Shown here: positions 49,342-58,146 of the stretch, piece after piece
Layout: each line of letters opens with the position of its first letter
Position numbering within the stretch: position 1 is the first letter of the stretch
Source of the DNA: Acidimicrobiia bacterium
GTDB lineage: Bacteria; Actinomycetota; Acidimicrobiia; Acidimicrobiales; Aldehydirespiratoraceae
DNA: 64,000 nucleotides
Direction: 5' to 3'
NCBI GenBank assembly: GCA_022820805.1
Contig: JAJEEV010000041.1
Location: 62,001 to 126,000 of the forward strand
Position numbers and translations under genes: made by a program
The notes under the pieces: generated by a model
Told to the model about the DNA's origin: nothing
Database searches by the model: none
What the model saw: the letters and a program-made list of their open reading frames with translations, nothing else

Positions 49342-50448
49342 ATGCCCATCATCGTCCGCAAGATCCCCTTCGAGTTCGTTTCCGACACCGGCGGGCTGCT
49401 GGCCGAGATCGAGAACGGATCGTTCACCGCCGACCAGATAATCGGCGTGATCGGCAAGACGGAGGGCAACGGCGGGGTCAACGACTTCTCGCGGATCCTG
49501 GCCGACCGGGTGTTCCGCGACTTCCTCAACACCCACGGCACCCGCCCGACCTCGGAGATCGACAAGATGCCGATCGTTTGGTCGGGGGGCACCGACGGGG
49601 TCATCGCGCCCCACATGAACGTCTTCGCCCGGGTTCCCGATGACGGCAGCGCCACCGACGAGAAGCGGCTGGCAGTCGGTGTGAGCATGTCCGAGCCGAT
49701 CCTGCCCGAGGAGATCGGCCGGCTCCCGATGGTGGAAAAGGTAGCCGACGGCGTGCGGGCCGCCATGGCCGACGCGGGCATCAGCGATCCGGCCGATGTC
49801 CATTTCGTTCAGTCCAAGACCCCGCTGCTGACCCGCGAGCGCATCGAGGACGCCCGCAGCCGGGGCGAGACGGTAGTGATGACCGACACCATGGAGTCGA
49901 TGGCGGTGTCCAACGCCACTGCGGCCCTCGGCATCGGGTACGCCGTCGGGGAGTTCGACCTGCCCCGCGAGGACCAGATCGCCAGCGACCTCGACCTCTA
50001 CTCCGCGGTGGCATCCTGCTCCTCGGGCGTGGAACAGGATCCGGCCCAGATCGTGGTGGTCGGCAACAAGGCCGGCGCGGGCGGGGACTTCCGCATCGGC
50101 CACGCCGTCATGCGTGACGCCCTCGACTTCGACGGCATCTACGACGCCATCCGCTCGGCCGGCCTGGACCTTCCCGACCGGCCCCATCCCAGCGACCTCG
50201 GCGATGCGGTGGTCAACTGCTTCATCAAGTGCGAGACCGACCCCTCGGGTCGGCTCCGGGGCCGGCGGCTGGTGTCGATCAACGACTCCGACATCCACCA
50301 CACCCACCACACCAAGGGCGCGGTCGGGGCGGTCGCGGCCGCCGCCATCGGGGATCCGGCGGTGTACTGCTCGGTGGCGGCGCTCCAGCAGGGCCCCGCG
50401 GGCGGTGGCATGGTGGCCGCCATCGTCGACATGTCGAAGGCGCCCTGA
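49342..50448 (+). CDS. Ring-opening amidohydrolase (cyanuric acid hydrolase/barbiturase family)
   Basis: A 368-aa protein of the rare AtzD/TrzD/barbiturase family, which opens cyclic imides by amide hydrolysis. It consists of three similar repeats, each giving a Lys and a Ser to the active site: K39 (GKTEGNGGVNDFSR) with S81 (WSGGTDG), K159 (VQSKTPLLT) with S227 or S228 (ASCSSG), and K296 (KCETD) with S344 (VYCSVAALQQGPAGGG). The three symmetric substrate-binding arginines of cyanuric acid hydrolases are only partly kept: R51 is present, but the other two positions read N191 and H322/K325. The substrate is therefore probably not cyanuric acid. GGAGTGAGCTAG before ATG contains the ribosome binding site. 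Confidence 0.9.
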   Translation: MPIIVRKIPFEFVSDTGGLLAEIENGSFTADQIIGVIGKTEGNGGVNDFSRILADRVFRDFLNTHGTRPTSEIDKMPIVWSGGTDGVIAPHMNVFARVPDDGSATDEKRLAVGVSMSEPILPEEIGRLPMVEKVADGVRAAMADAGISDPADVHFVQSKTPLLTRERIEDARSRGETVVMTDTMESMAVSNATAALGIGYAVGEFDLPREDQIASDLDLYSAVASCSSGVEQDPAQIVVVGNKAGAGGDFRIGHAVMRDALDFDGIYDAIRSAGLDLPDRPHPSDLGDAVVNCFIKCETDPSGRLRGRRLVSINDSDIHHTHHTKGAVGAVAAAAIGDPAVYCSVAALQQGPAGGGMVAAIVDMSKAP

Positions 50449-50485
50449 TCTTGAGGTAGACCTCCAATACAGCAGGAGAACTCCG

Positions 50486-51487
50486 ATGCTCGACCAGGCA
50501 CAGCAGCTCGACCAGGCCCTGCGGCACTACTGGCACCCGGTGGCGGTCTCCGAGGAGGTCACGGCCGAGCCCCTGCAGGTGAAGCTGCTGGGCGAGACGA
50601 TCGTGCTGTACCGCGACTCGGAGGGACTGGTGGCGCTGCGCGACAAGTGCGTGCACCGGGGGGTGGCCCTGTCGGGCGGGTGCATCCGCGACGGGCTGTT
50701 GATGTGCCCCTACCACGGATGGCAGTACGACCGCACCGGGAAAGTGGCGTTCATCCCGGCGCTGGGAACCGGCGGGGCCATACCGAGCCAGGCCCGGGTC
50801 GACCGCTACAACGTGCGCGAGGACCATGGCGCGGTCTGGATCGCGCCTGCCGGACCGGTCGCCGATCTGCCTCCCTGGCCCGACGACGACTGGAGCAGCG
50901 ACGACTGGCACGTGTTCCTGGTGGGCACGTGGCGCTGGCAGTCGTCCGCAGGACGGATGCTGGAGAACGCCATCGACTTCGCCCACTTCAACTTCGTGCA
51001 CGAGGGCTTCACCGAGCTGGCCGACGGGGCGTTCATCAAGCCCTTCGAGGTAGAGGTGACCGGCGACGGCATGAGGTACGCCTACGACGACAGCGTGCTG
51101 TTGCGCGACTACACGCTGCACCTGCCGTTCACGCTGCACGACCGCAAGTCGGTGGTGGCCGTCAGCGGCGGGGTTACCTGGTCCGAGCAGGGCGAGTCGA
51201 AGGCCGGCGACATCACCACCATCACCTTCATCGCCTCGCCCACCGACCGGGCCGAGACGCGCATCTTCTCGTGGTTGTCGCGCAACCACTCCTTCGACAC
51301 CTCCGACGCCGACTTCGGGGCCGGGTTCCACGAGGTGATGGAGCAGGACCGCATCGTGGTCGAGGCCCAGGATCCGGCCGAGTTGCCCCTGGACCCTCGC
51401 GAGGAGCTGCACCTCAAGCTGGCCGACTCCGGGTCGATCGTCTACCGCAAGCTCCTGCGAGAACTCTCTACCGCCGGACCCGCGTGA
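50486..51487 (+). CDS. Rieske non-heme iron oxygenase (VanA/PaO-like)
   Basis: A 333-aa oxygenase. Rieske ligands are C55-V-H57 and C74-P-Y-H77; the iron site is NAIDFAHFNFVH, with D164, H167 and H172. It is a paralogue of the 40551 gene. ATG 50486 follows AGGAG. It lies between the ring-opening amidohydrolase and the molybdenum hydroxylase, and its stop overlaps the latter's first gene by 4 nt, so it probably acts on the same substrate, by hydroxylation or N- or O-demethylation. Confidence 0.92.
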   Translation: MLDQAQQLDQALRHYWHPVAVSEEVTAEPLQVKLLGETIVLYRDSEGLVALRDKCVHRGVALSGGCIRDGLLMCPYHGWQYDRTGKVAFIPALGTGGAIPSQARVDRYNVREDHGAVWIAPAGPVADLPPWPDDDWSSDDWHVFLVGTWRWQSSAGRMLENAIDFAHFNFVHEGFTELADGAFIKPFEVEVTGDGMRYAYDDSVLLRDYTLHLPFTLHDRKSVVAVSGGVTWSEQGESKAGDITTITFIASPTDRAETRIFSWLSRNHSFDTSDADFGAGFHEVMEQDRIVVEAQDPAELPLDPREELHLKLADSGSIVYRKLLRELSTAGPA

Positions 51488-51999
51488 CCGGTTCAGGGTC
51501 GCCGCACCCGTGGCTCGGCCCCGATGAGGCGGCCCCGGTCGCCCTGACCGTCAACGGGACCGCGCTGGAGGTTCGCGTCCCACCGAGGCGGACACTGGCC
51601 GACGCCCTGCGCGACGCGGGCTGCACCAGCGTGCGGCTCGGCTGCGAGCACGGGGTGTGCGGCACCTGCACGATCCTGCTCGACGGCTCGGCGGTGCGCT
51701 CGTGCCTGATGCTGGCCGTCCAGGGGCAGGGTCACCACATCGAGACGGTCGAGAGCCTCGCCGGCGGAGACGGGCTCGGACCCCTCCAGCAGGCCTTCGA
51801 CGACAACGACGCCCTGCAGTGCGGGTTCTGCACCCCCGGCTTCCTCATGCTGATCGAGAGCTTGATGCGCTCTGAGCCCGGGGCTGGCGAGGAACGGGTC
51901 CGTGAGGTGGTGTCCTCGAATCTGTGCCGCTGCACGGGCGGAGGCCCTGTGGTGGCGGCGGCACAGCAGGCGCTGGCCTCAAACCGGGACGGCCGGTGA
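51484..51999 (+). CDS. Molybdenum hydroxylase small (2Fe-2S) subunit
   Basis: A 171-aa iron-sulfur subunit of the xanthine oxidase family. The plant-type cluster uses C54, C59, C62 and C74 (GCEHGVCGTC and later C); the second cluster uses C113, C116, C148 and C150 (CGFC and CRC). The GTG at 51484 overlaps the Rieske stop by 4 nt. It transfers electrons from the molybdenum centre to the FAD subunit. Confidence 0.93.
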   Translation: MTGSGSPHPWLGPDEAAPVALTVNGTALEVRVPPRRTLADALRDAGCTSVRLGCEHGVCGTCTILLDGSAVRSCLMLAVQGQGHHIETVESLAGGDGLGPLQQAFDDNDALQCGFCTPGFLMLIESLMRSEPGAGEERVREVVSSNLCRCTGGGPVVAAAQQALASNRDGR

Positions 52000-52859
52000 A
52001 GCCCGCCCCGTTCGCCTACGCGGCCGCGGGCACGCTCGATGAAGCGGTCGAGCTGCTCGGCGAGGCCGGCGAGGACGCCAAGCTGCTGGCCGGCGGCCAG
52101 AGCCTGCTCCCGCTGCTCTCGTTCCGGCTGGCCCGCCCCAGCCACATCGTCGACATCGGTGCCGTCGAGGACCTGGACTCGATCCACGAGGACCACGGGC
52201 AGCTGCGCGTCGGCGCGCTGGTGCGCCATGCGACCCTCGAGCAGGCCGATCTGCACGGCCCCTGGAGGGCGCTCAAGGAAGCGGCTTCGCTGATCGGCCA
52301 CCTGCCCATAAGGGTCAGGGGGACCCTCGGCGGGAGCCTGGCCCATGCCGACCCGGCCGGCGAGCTCGGCGTGGTCGCCGCGGCCCTCGACGCCGAGATC
52401 GTCCTCAGGAGCGTCCGGGGCCTGCGCACCGTGCCGGCCGGCGCGTTCTTCCTGGCCCCGCTGATGACCGCGGCCGATGCCGACGAGGTCCTGGTCGAGG
52501 CCCGGTTCCCGGCTCCGGGTGACGGGTTCCGGTCGGTGTTCGAGGAGTTCAGCCCCCGGGCGGGCGACTTCGCCTACGCCTCGGTGGCCGCCGGGTGCAG
52601 GATGGCTGACGACGGATCGGCCCATGACGTGAGGCTTGCCCTCGGCAGTGTCGGCCCGACGCCGTTGCGGGCCCGCGAGGCCGAGGAGGCGCTGTCGGGC
52701 TCGATGCTCGACGACGCCGCCATCGTCGAGGGCGCCCGCTTGGCCGCGGCCGGGTGCGACCCCGCAGCGGGCGACTGGCACGCCGGCGGCGAGTATCGCC
52801 GAGCGCTTGTGGCGAACCTGGTGGAGCGGGCGTTGCGGCGGCTGAGGCAGCCGGCATGA
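51996..52859 (+). CDS. Molybdenum hydroxylase medium (FAD) subunit
   Basis: A 287-aa FAD-binding subunit of the CO dehydrogenase/xanthine dehydrogenase type. KLLAGGQSLLPLLSFRLARP is the first FAD-binding loop and RVRGTLGGSLAHADPAGEL the second. Starts with GTG overlapping the previous stop (GTGA), and its stop overlaps the next start (ATGA). Confidence 0.92.
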   Translation: MKPAPFAYAAAGTLDEAVELLGEAGEDAKLLAGGQSLLPLLSFRLARPSHIVDIGAVEDLDSIHEDHGQLRVGALVRHATLEQADLHGPWRALKEAASLIGHLPIRVRGTLGGSLAHADPAGELGVVAAALDAEIVLRSVRGLRTVPAGAFFLAPLMTAADADEVLVEARFPAPGDGFRSVFEEFSPRAGDFAYASVAAGCRMADDGSAHDVRLALGSVGPTPLRAREAEEALSGSMLDDAAIVEGARLAAAGCDPAAGDWHAGGEYRRALVANLVERALRRLRQPA

Positions 52860-55150
52860 GCGGGCCCCGCAGCCGGCTCATCGGCAGCCCGGAGCCCCGG
52901 CGCAAGAACCGCGAGCTGCTAAGAGGCGAGGGCACCTACGTGGCCGACATCCGCCTTGAGGGCCAGCTGCACGCGAGGGTGGTGCGCAGCCCGGCGGCCC
53001 ACGGCCGGCTGCTGGGCGTCGACACCTCCGAAGCTCTGGGGATCCCCGGTGTGGTGGCCGCCCTCACCGCCGCCGACATCGACGACATCAGGATCCCGAT
53101 CCGGCTCCCGTTCGCGGAGTCGCCCGAGGCGAACAGGGTGCTGCAGGCGCCGCTGGCCACCGACGTGGTCCGTTACGTCGGTGAACCGGTCGCGGTCGTG
53201 GTGGCCGACGATCCCTATGCAGCCGAGGACGCGGCCGAGCACGTCCTGGTGGACATCGACGAGCTGGAGCCGGTCCTCGACCTCGCAGCCTCGTCCGAGT
53301 CCTCGCAACCCCTGGTGCACGAGCACTTCGGGAGCAACACCGTCAACCGGCTGGCCTACCGGTACGGGGACGCCGCCGCAGTGTTCGAGCAGGCGGACGT
53401 GGTGGTTCACCGGCGGCTGAGGGTCCATCGCCTCGCGGCGGCGCCGATGGAGACCCGCGGGCTGGTCGCCGACTTCGACCCCGCGTCGGGCGTGCTCACC
53501 GTGTGGGGCGGCGCCAAGGTCAAGCACTTCACCCGGGGCCTGCTCAGCACGGTGCTGGGACTGGAACCCACCGACGTCCGTGTGATCGAGGTGGAGGTCG
53601 GGGGCGGATTCGGGACCCGGGGCGAGCCCTACCCCGAGGACATCCTCGTGGCGCTGCTCGCGCAGCGACTCCAGCGGCCCGTGCAGTGGATTGAGGACCG
53701 CTGGGAGCACATGGTCGCCACCAACCATGCCCGCGAGCAGGAGCACGACATCGAGATGGCCGCCGACCGCGACGGACGGCTGCTGGGCTTCCGGGTGCGG
53801 GGCTGGTGCGATCACGGCGCCTATGTCCGCACCCAGGGGCTGCTGCCGGCGGTGCTGCCCATGTTCCACCTGCCGGGCCCCTACCAGTGGCAGGCGTTCA
53901 GCATGGACCTCGACGCGGTGCTGACCAACCGGACCCCGGTCGGGACCTACCGCGGCCCGGGCATGACCGAGGCGACCTTCATCCGCGAGCGCATGGTCGA
54001 CCTCGTGGCCGCCGAGCTGCAAATGGACCCGGTCCAGCTGCGGCGCCGGAACCTGATCGCGGAGGAGTCGATGCCGTTCACCTTCATGCCGGGCCCCGGC
54101 TCGGGGGCCGTGATGCCGATCATGTACCAGGGCGGCGACTTCCCCGCAGCGTTCGACGAGCTGCTCGACGCGGCCGGCTACGACCAGCTCCGCGACTGGA
54201 GGCGCGAGGCTCGATCCGGTGGCCGCCATGCCGGCGTCGGCGTCTCGGCCTACATCGAGTTCGCCGCGGTCGGCCCCTTCGAGGACGTCGACATCGTCGG
54301 CGACGACCAGGGGGTCGTCATCAAGGCCGCGGTCGGATCGCTGGGCCAGGGGATCGAGACCGCGCTGGCCCAGATAGCGGCCGAGCTTCTCGACGTGCCG
54401 CTCGACGACGTGGCCGTCGAGTTCCATGACACGGCCGAGCTGCCGCAGGGCTTCGGGGCCTTCGCCAGCCGCTCCACCGTCCTGGCCGGCAACGCCATCG
54501 CGGCCGCCGTCGACGAGATGAGGGCCAAGGCTGCACACCTGCTCGGATGCGCCCCCGGCGAGGTGGAGTTCCGTGGTGGCGTCGCCACCGGCGGAGACCG
54601 CGGCTCGGTGCGGCTCGCCGAGATCGGCCCCACCCGGGGCCGCTTCGAGAAGGAGGGGCTGACCGCGTCCTTCGGCGGGGCGGTGTGCTCAGTGTCGGTG
54701 GACCCCGCCGACGGCCGGGTCCGGGTGCACCGCTTCGCGCTGGCCCACGACGTGGGTCGAGCCGTCAATCCCCGGCTCCTGCGGGGCCAGCTCGCCGGCG
54801 CCGCGGCCCAGGGCATCGGCGGAGCGCTCTTCGAGGAGCTCGCCTTCGACGGGAACGGGCAGCCGCTGTCGGTGACCCTCGCGGACTACATGATGCCCAC
54901 CGCGGCCGAACTACCCGACGTGGAGGTGGCCATCATCGAGCACGGCAGCGGATCCAACCCGCTGGGCATCAAGGGCGGTGGCGAGGCCGGGATGGTGGGC
55001 TCCTTCGGGGCGGTCGCCAACGGTGTGGCCGATGCCGTCGGCGAGGGCGCCGAGGTTCTCAGCAGCTCCGTGAGTCCGGCTCGAATCTGGCATGCCCTGA
55101 ATGACCCCAGCGAGCCCGCCGGGACCGGTAAGCCAGCACAGGAGGCATAG
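52856..55150 (+). CDS. Molybdenum hydroxylase large (molybdopterin) subunit
   Basis: A 764-aa catalytic subunit. It has LLRGEGTYVADI (N-terminal), VGGGFGTRGEPYPEDILVALLA (dithiolene-side loop) and GTYRGPGMTEATFIRERMVD near residue 364. IKGGGEAGMVGSFGAVANGVADA near 707 carries the catalytic glutamate. The active-site loop reads TYRGPG, not the AYxCSFR of true CO dehydrogenases, so it is a substrate hydroxylase. It probably hydroxylates a carbon next to ring nitrogen, which would suit imide formation ahead of the amidohydrolase. Confidence 0.92.
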   Translation: MSGPRSRLIGSPEPRRKNRELLRGEGTYVADIRLEGQLHARVVRSPAAHGRLLGVDTSEALGIPGVVAALTAADIDDIRIPIRLPFAESPEANRVLQAPLATDVVRYVGEPVAVVVADDPYAAEDAAEHVLVDIDELEPVLDLAASSESSQPLVHEHFGSNTVNRLAYRYGDAAAVFEQADVVVHRRLRVHRLAAAPMETRGLVADFDPASGVLTVWGGAKVKHFTRGLLSTVLGLEPTDVRVIEVEVGGGFGTRGEPYPEDILVALLAQRLQRPVQWIEDRWEHMVATNHAREQEHDIEMAADRDGRLLGFRVRGWCDHGAYVRTQGLLPAVLPMFHLPGPYQWQAFSMDLDAVLTNRTPVGTYRGPGMTEATFIRERMVDLVAAELQMDPVQLRRRNLIAEESMPFTFMPGPGSGAVMPIMYQGGDFPAAFDELLDAAGYDQLRDWRREARSGGRHAGVGVSAYIEFAAVGPFEDVDIVGDDQGVVIKAAVGSLGQGIETALAQIAAELLDVPLDDVAVEFHDTAELPQGFGAFASRSTVLAGNAIAAAVDEMRAKAAHLLGCAPGEVEFRGGVATGGDRGSVRLAEIGPTRGRFEKEGLTASFGGAVCSVSVDPADGRVRVHRFALAHDVGRAVNPRLLRGQLAGAAAQGIGGALFEELAFDGNGQPLSVTLADYMMPTAAELPDVEVAIIEHGSGSNPLGIKGGGEAGMVGSFGAVANGVADAVGEGAEVLSSSVSPARIWHALNDPSEPAGTGKPAQEA

Positions 55151-55153
55151 CCC

Positions 55154-56104
55154 ATGATCATCGACAGCCACGTGCACCTGTTCCCGGCGCAATGGCAGCC
55201 GAAGGGTCACATGCCGCCCGACCTCTTCGACGTGTCACGGCAGCTCGAGCGCATGGAGCAGGGAGGGATCACCACCTCGATCGTCTCCGACCCGCACATC
55301 TGGTACGGGGACCTCGACACCGCGGACATCGAGCAGGTCCGCACCTACAACGACTTCGTCGCCGACCTTCAACGCGACCATCCGGGAACCCTGGCCGGGC
55401 TGGCCACGGCGGTCCCCTGGCGCGGCGACGAGCACCTCGCCGAGGCCCGGCGAGCAGTTGAGGAGCTCGGGCTGTCCGGCTTCGCAATGCCCACCAGCGA
55501 CCAGAACCGGTACCTCGACAGCGTGCCGGCCGGGTTCTGGGACCACGTGACGGGCGTCGGGGCGCCGATCTTCGTGCACCCGGGCGGCCAGACCGTCGGC
55601 CAGGACCTCATGGGCATCTACCGCATGGGCGAGGTCTGCGGGCGCCCGCTGGACATGACGGTCACCCTCGCCCGGTTCATCCTCACCGGCACCTACGAGC
55701 GGTTCCCGCAACTGGAGCTGCTCTGCGCTCACGCCGGCGGCGCCATCACCACCATCGCCGACCGGCTCGACTTCGGGCACGAGCTGCGCGACTACGCCCC
55801 CCTCGGGCCGTGGGGAGAGGTGGAGCTGGCCGAGCCGCCGTCGAGCCATGTCACCAAGCTCTTCCTCGACACGGTCACCTTCGGGAGCCGGACGCTGAGG
55901 ATGGCGGTGCAGACCGTGGGCTCCGAACACGTCTGCTTCGGCACCGACTGCCCGCCGGTGCCGTGGACCGTCGAGAGGCACCTCGCCGTCGTGGACGAGC
56001 TGGGCCTGAGCGACGACCAGCGCGCCGACGTTCTGGGACGCAACGCCGAGCGACTCTTCCTCACCCACACAGCCGAGCCCGCAGGGGGAGGCCACCATGC
56101 CTGA
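55154..56104 (+). CDS. Amidohydrolase 2 / ACMSD-like TIM-barrel metal enzyme
   Basis: A 316-aa member of the ACMSD/gamma-resorcylate decarboxylase group. MIIDSHVHLF gives H6 and H8; further ligands are expected in FVHPGGQ and LLCAHAGGAI, and the Asp in CFGTDCPP. Such enzymes decarboxylate or hydrolyse ring-derived acids using Zn or Mn. It lies 3 bp after the molybdenum hydroxylase and overlaps the DapA-family gene by 8 nt. Confidence 0.88.
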   Translation: MIIDSHVHLFPAQWQPKGHMPPDLFDVSRQLERMEQGGITTSIVSDPHIWYGDLDTADIEQVRTYNDFVADLQRDHPGTLAGLATAVPWRGDEHLAEARRAVEELGLSGFAMPTSDQNRYLDSVPAGFWDHVTGVGAPIFVHPGGQTVGQDLMGIYRMGEVCGRPLDMTVTLARFILTGTYERFPQLELLCAHAGGAITTIADRLDFGHELRDYAPLGPWGEVELAEPPSSHVTKLFLDTVTFGSRTLRMAVQTVGSEHVCFGTDCPPVPWTVERHLAVVDELGLSDDQRADVLGRNAERLFLTHTAEPAGGGHHA

Positions 56105-57116
56105 GTACACCCCGACCGACGCCCGGGAATGGGCGCTGGAGAACCTCGAAGGATGCTGCGGCTGCGTGCTGCCCACATTCACCGGCGACCTGTCGACGCT
56201 GAACGAGGCCGCCATACGCCACGACGTCGACATGGAGCGCGAGCTCGGCATGCGCGCCGTCCTGGTGGTGAGCGAGGGGGGCACCACCCTCGCGGAGTAC
56301 CGCCGGATGCTGGAGATCGTCATCGACGCGGCCGGCGACCTCATGGTGGTCGTCCAGGCGTCGCAGCCGACCTGGGACCTGCAGCAGCTCACCATCGAGT
56401 GGGGCGCTGAGCTGGGGGCCGACCTGGTGCTGCCGTCCTACCCGTTGACGTTCTACCCGCGTGACCTCGACGAGCTCTACGAGGCCAGCAAGGCGATGAT
56501 CGACCGCTCGCCTCTGGGCGTGCTGCTGTTCGCCATCGACCAGTGGAACTTCGCCCGCCTGCACCCGGCCGCGTTCCCGGTGCAGCTGCTGGAGAGGCTC
56601 GTGGCCGGCTGCGGGATGCTGGTCGGGGTCAAAAACGAGATCGGCCTGCCGTACACGGGAGGCATGGACGATGTCTTCCGGCTCCTGGGCGACCAGATCG
56701 TGGTGACCGATCCGATGGAGTCGAACGCGCCCATCTGGATCCGGCACTACGGCATGAAGTACATGGGGACGTCGAACTACGAGGCCTTCGGACCCCGCAT
56801 CCCGCAGATGCTCGAGCTGCTCGGCGACCCCGAGACCTGGGATGCGGGAATGGAGCTGTACTGGCGGAACACGCCTGTCCGCAAGGCCAACAGCGCCACC
56901 GTGAGCCCGGTCGTGGCCAGCACCGGGATGGTGCCCCGGAGCATCTGGAAGTACCAGGGCTGGCTCAACGGCTTCAACGGGGGGCCGCTGCGGGCCCCGC
57001 TGGCCCGCATCAACGCGGCCCAGATGGGCATCATCCGCAAGGGCGCCGTCGATGCCGGCCTCGATGTCACCGACGACGGTGACGACGTGTTCTGGGTGGG
57101 CAGGAACCCGGCGTGA
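56097..57116 (+). CDS. DapA/DHDPS-family lyase
   Basis: A 339-aa TIM-barrel protein. The Schiff-base lysine is K179 in VGVKNEIG, and the usual GTTGE motif is altered to SEGGTT (59-64). Tyr in LPSYPLTFY may act as the proton relay. Family members perform aldol cleavage or condensation of pyruvate-like keto acids, or dehydratase reactions. It may release a keto acid from the opened ring. The stop overlaps the next gene's GTG by 4 nt. Confidence 0.85.
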   Translation: MPEYTPTDAREWALENLEGCCGCVLPTFTGDLSTLNEAAIRHDVDMERELGMRAVLVVSEGGTTLAEYRRMLEIVIDAAGDLMVVVQASQPTWDLQQLTIEWGAELGADLVLPSYPLTFYPRDLDELYEASKAMIDRSPLGVLLFAIDQWNFARLHPAAFPVQLLERLVAGCGMLVGVKNEIGLPYTGGMDDVFRLLGDQIVVTDPMESNAPIWIRHYGMKYMGTSNYEAFGPRIPQMLELLGDPETWDAGMELYWRNTPVRKANSATVSPVVASTGMVPRSIWKYQGWLNGFNGGPLRAPLARINAAQMGIIRKGAVDAGLDVTDDGDDVFWVGRNPA

Positions 57117-58120
57117 CGGCACTCGGGGACCGGCCGCTGTTCCTGGACGGCGACCTCGTCGACGCGCTCGCCTCGGTGGAGGTAGGGCTGGACGCGGCCC
57201 GGGTCTCCGCGGGCGCCGAGGCCGTCACGGGACGGGTGCAGATCGCCGATGACCGGATCTGGATGCGGGTGCTGGCCGGCATCGTGCCCGAGCTCGGCAT
57301 AGTCGGCTACAAGGAGTTCCACCGCGTCGGGCAGCGGGTGCGGTACCACGTGAGCATCTTCGACCGCGACACCGCCGACATGATCGGCGTCGTCGACGGC
57401 CGGCGCATCACCAGCCTCCGCACCGCTTCCACCGCCGCGCTGGCGTTCGAGCATGTCGACGACGGACAACCCAAGAGGCTGGCCGTCATAGGCAGCGGCG
57501 AGGAGGCCAAGGAGGGCCTGCGGGCGGTGGCTGCGGTGTCGACGCTGGCCGAGGTGGCGGTGTTCAGCCCCACGCCGGCCAACCGGGAGGCGTTCTGCGC
57601 CCTGCTCGGCCCGGTGGCGGGGGTGCCCGTACATCCGGTGGCCTCCGTCGACGCTGCGCTGGCCGGCGCCCAGCAGGCGTACGTGGCGACGTCGTCGGCC
57701 GGCCCGGCGTTCCTCGACGCTCGCCAGGTAGCGCATCTCGACATGCTGGCCGGGATCGGATCGACGCGGCCCAACCAGCGCGAGCTGATCGGCGACGTGT
57801 TCACCGAGGCCTCCCAGGTGGTGTTCGACTGCGCCGACGCCCGCCACGAGCCGGGCGACGTGATCGAGGCGGTCGAGCGGTTCGGGTTCGACCCCGACGG
57901 GGCCCTGCTGTTGAAGGACTGGCTGGAGTCACCGTACGAGCGGACCGGCGGGGGCCCGCTGGTGTTCAAGTCCATCGGCACTGTCGAGCAGGACCTGGCC
58001 CTCGCCCACCGGCTGCTGATCGCCGCCCACGAGCAGGGACTGGGCATCCCGGCACCCGAGATCGGCTCGCTGCGCATCATGCGGGACCCAGAGGCCGAGC
58101 GGGCGGGACAACGGGACTAA
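57113..58120 (+). CDS. Ornithine cyclodeaminase / mu-crystallin family protein
   Basis: A 335-aa NAD-binding protein. It has GYKEFHRVG with the likely substrate-carboxylate Lys, MIGVVDGRRITSLRTASTAALA, the Rossmann motif VIGSGEEAKEGLRAVAAVSTL, and TSSAGPAFL. The family includes ornithine cyclodeaminase, ketimine reductases and alanine dehydrogenases. In this operon it may reduce an imine or deaminate an amino acid arising from ring opening. It starts GTG, overlapping the DapA-family gene. Confidence 0.86.
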   Translation: MTALGDRPLFLDGDLVDALASVEVGLDAARVSAGAEAVTGRVQIADDRIWMRVLAGIVPELGIVGYKEFHRVGQRVRYHVSIFDRDTADMIGVVDGRRITSLRTASTAALAFEHVDDGQPKRLAVIGSGEEAKEGLRAVAAVSTLAEVAVFSPTPANREAFCALLGPVAGVPVHPVASVDAALAGAQQAYVATSSAGPAFLDARQVAHLDMLAGIGSTRPNQRELIGDVFTEASQVVFDCADARHEPGDVIEAVERFGFDPDGALLLKDWLESPYERTGGGPLVFKSIGTVEQDLALAHRLLIAAHEQGLGIPAPEIGSLRIMRDPEAERAGQRD

Positions 58121-58146
58121 GTTCCTGAGATGAGGGGGACAGCGTC

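Noticed and set aside
49342-50448. Annotation as cyanuric acid hydrolase with atz/trz symbol
   Set aside because: Two of the three substrate-binding arginine positions are changed, and no biuret or allophanate hydrolase genes are nearby.
51484-55150. Annotation as aerobic carbon monoxide dehydrogenase
   Set aside because: The large subunit lacks the AYxCSFR loop with its Cu-binding cysteine; the same holds for the 60978 subunit.
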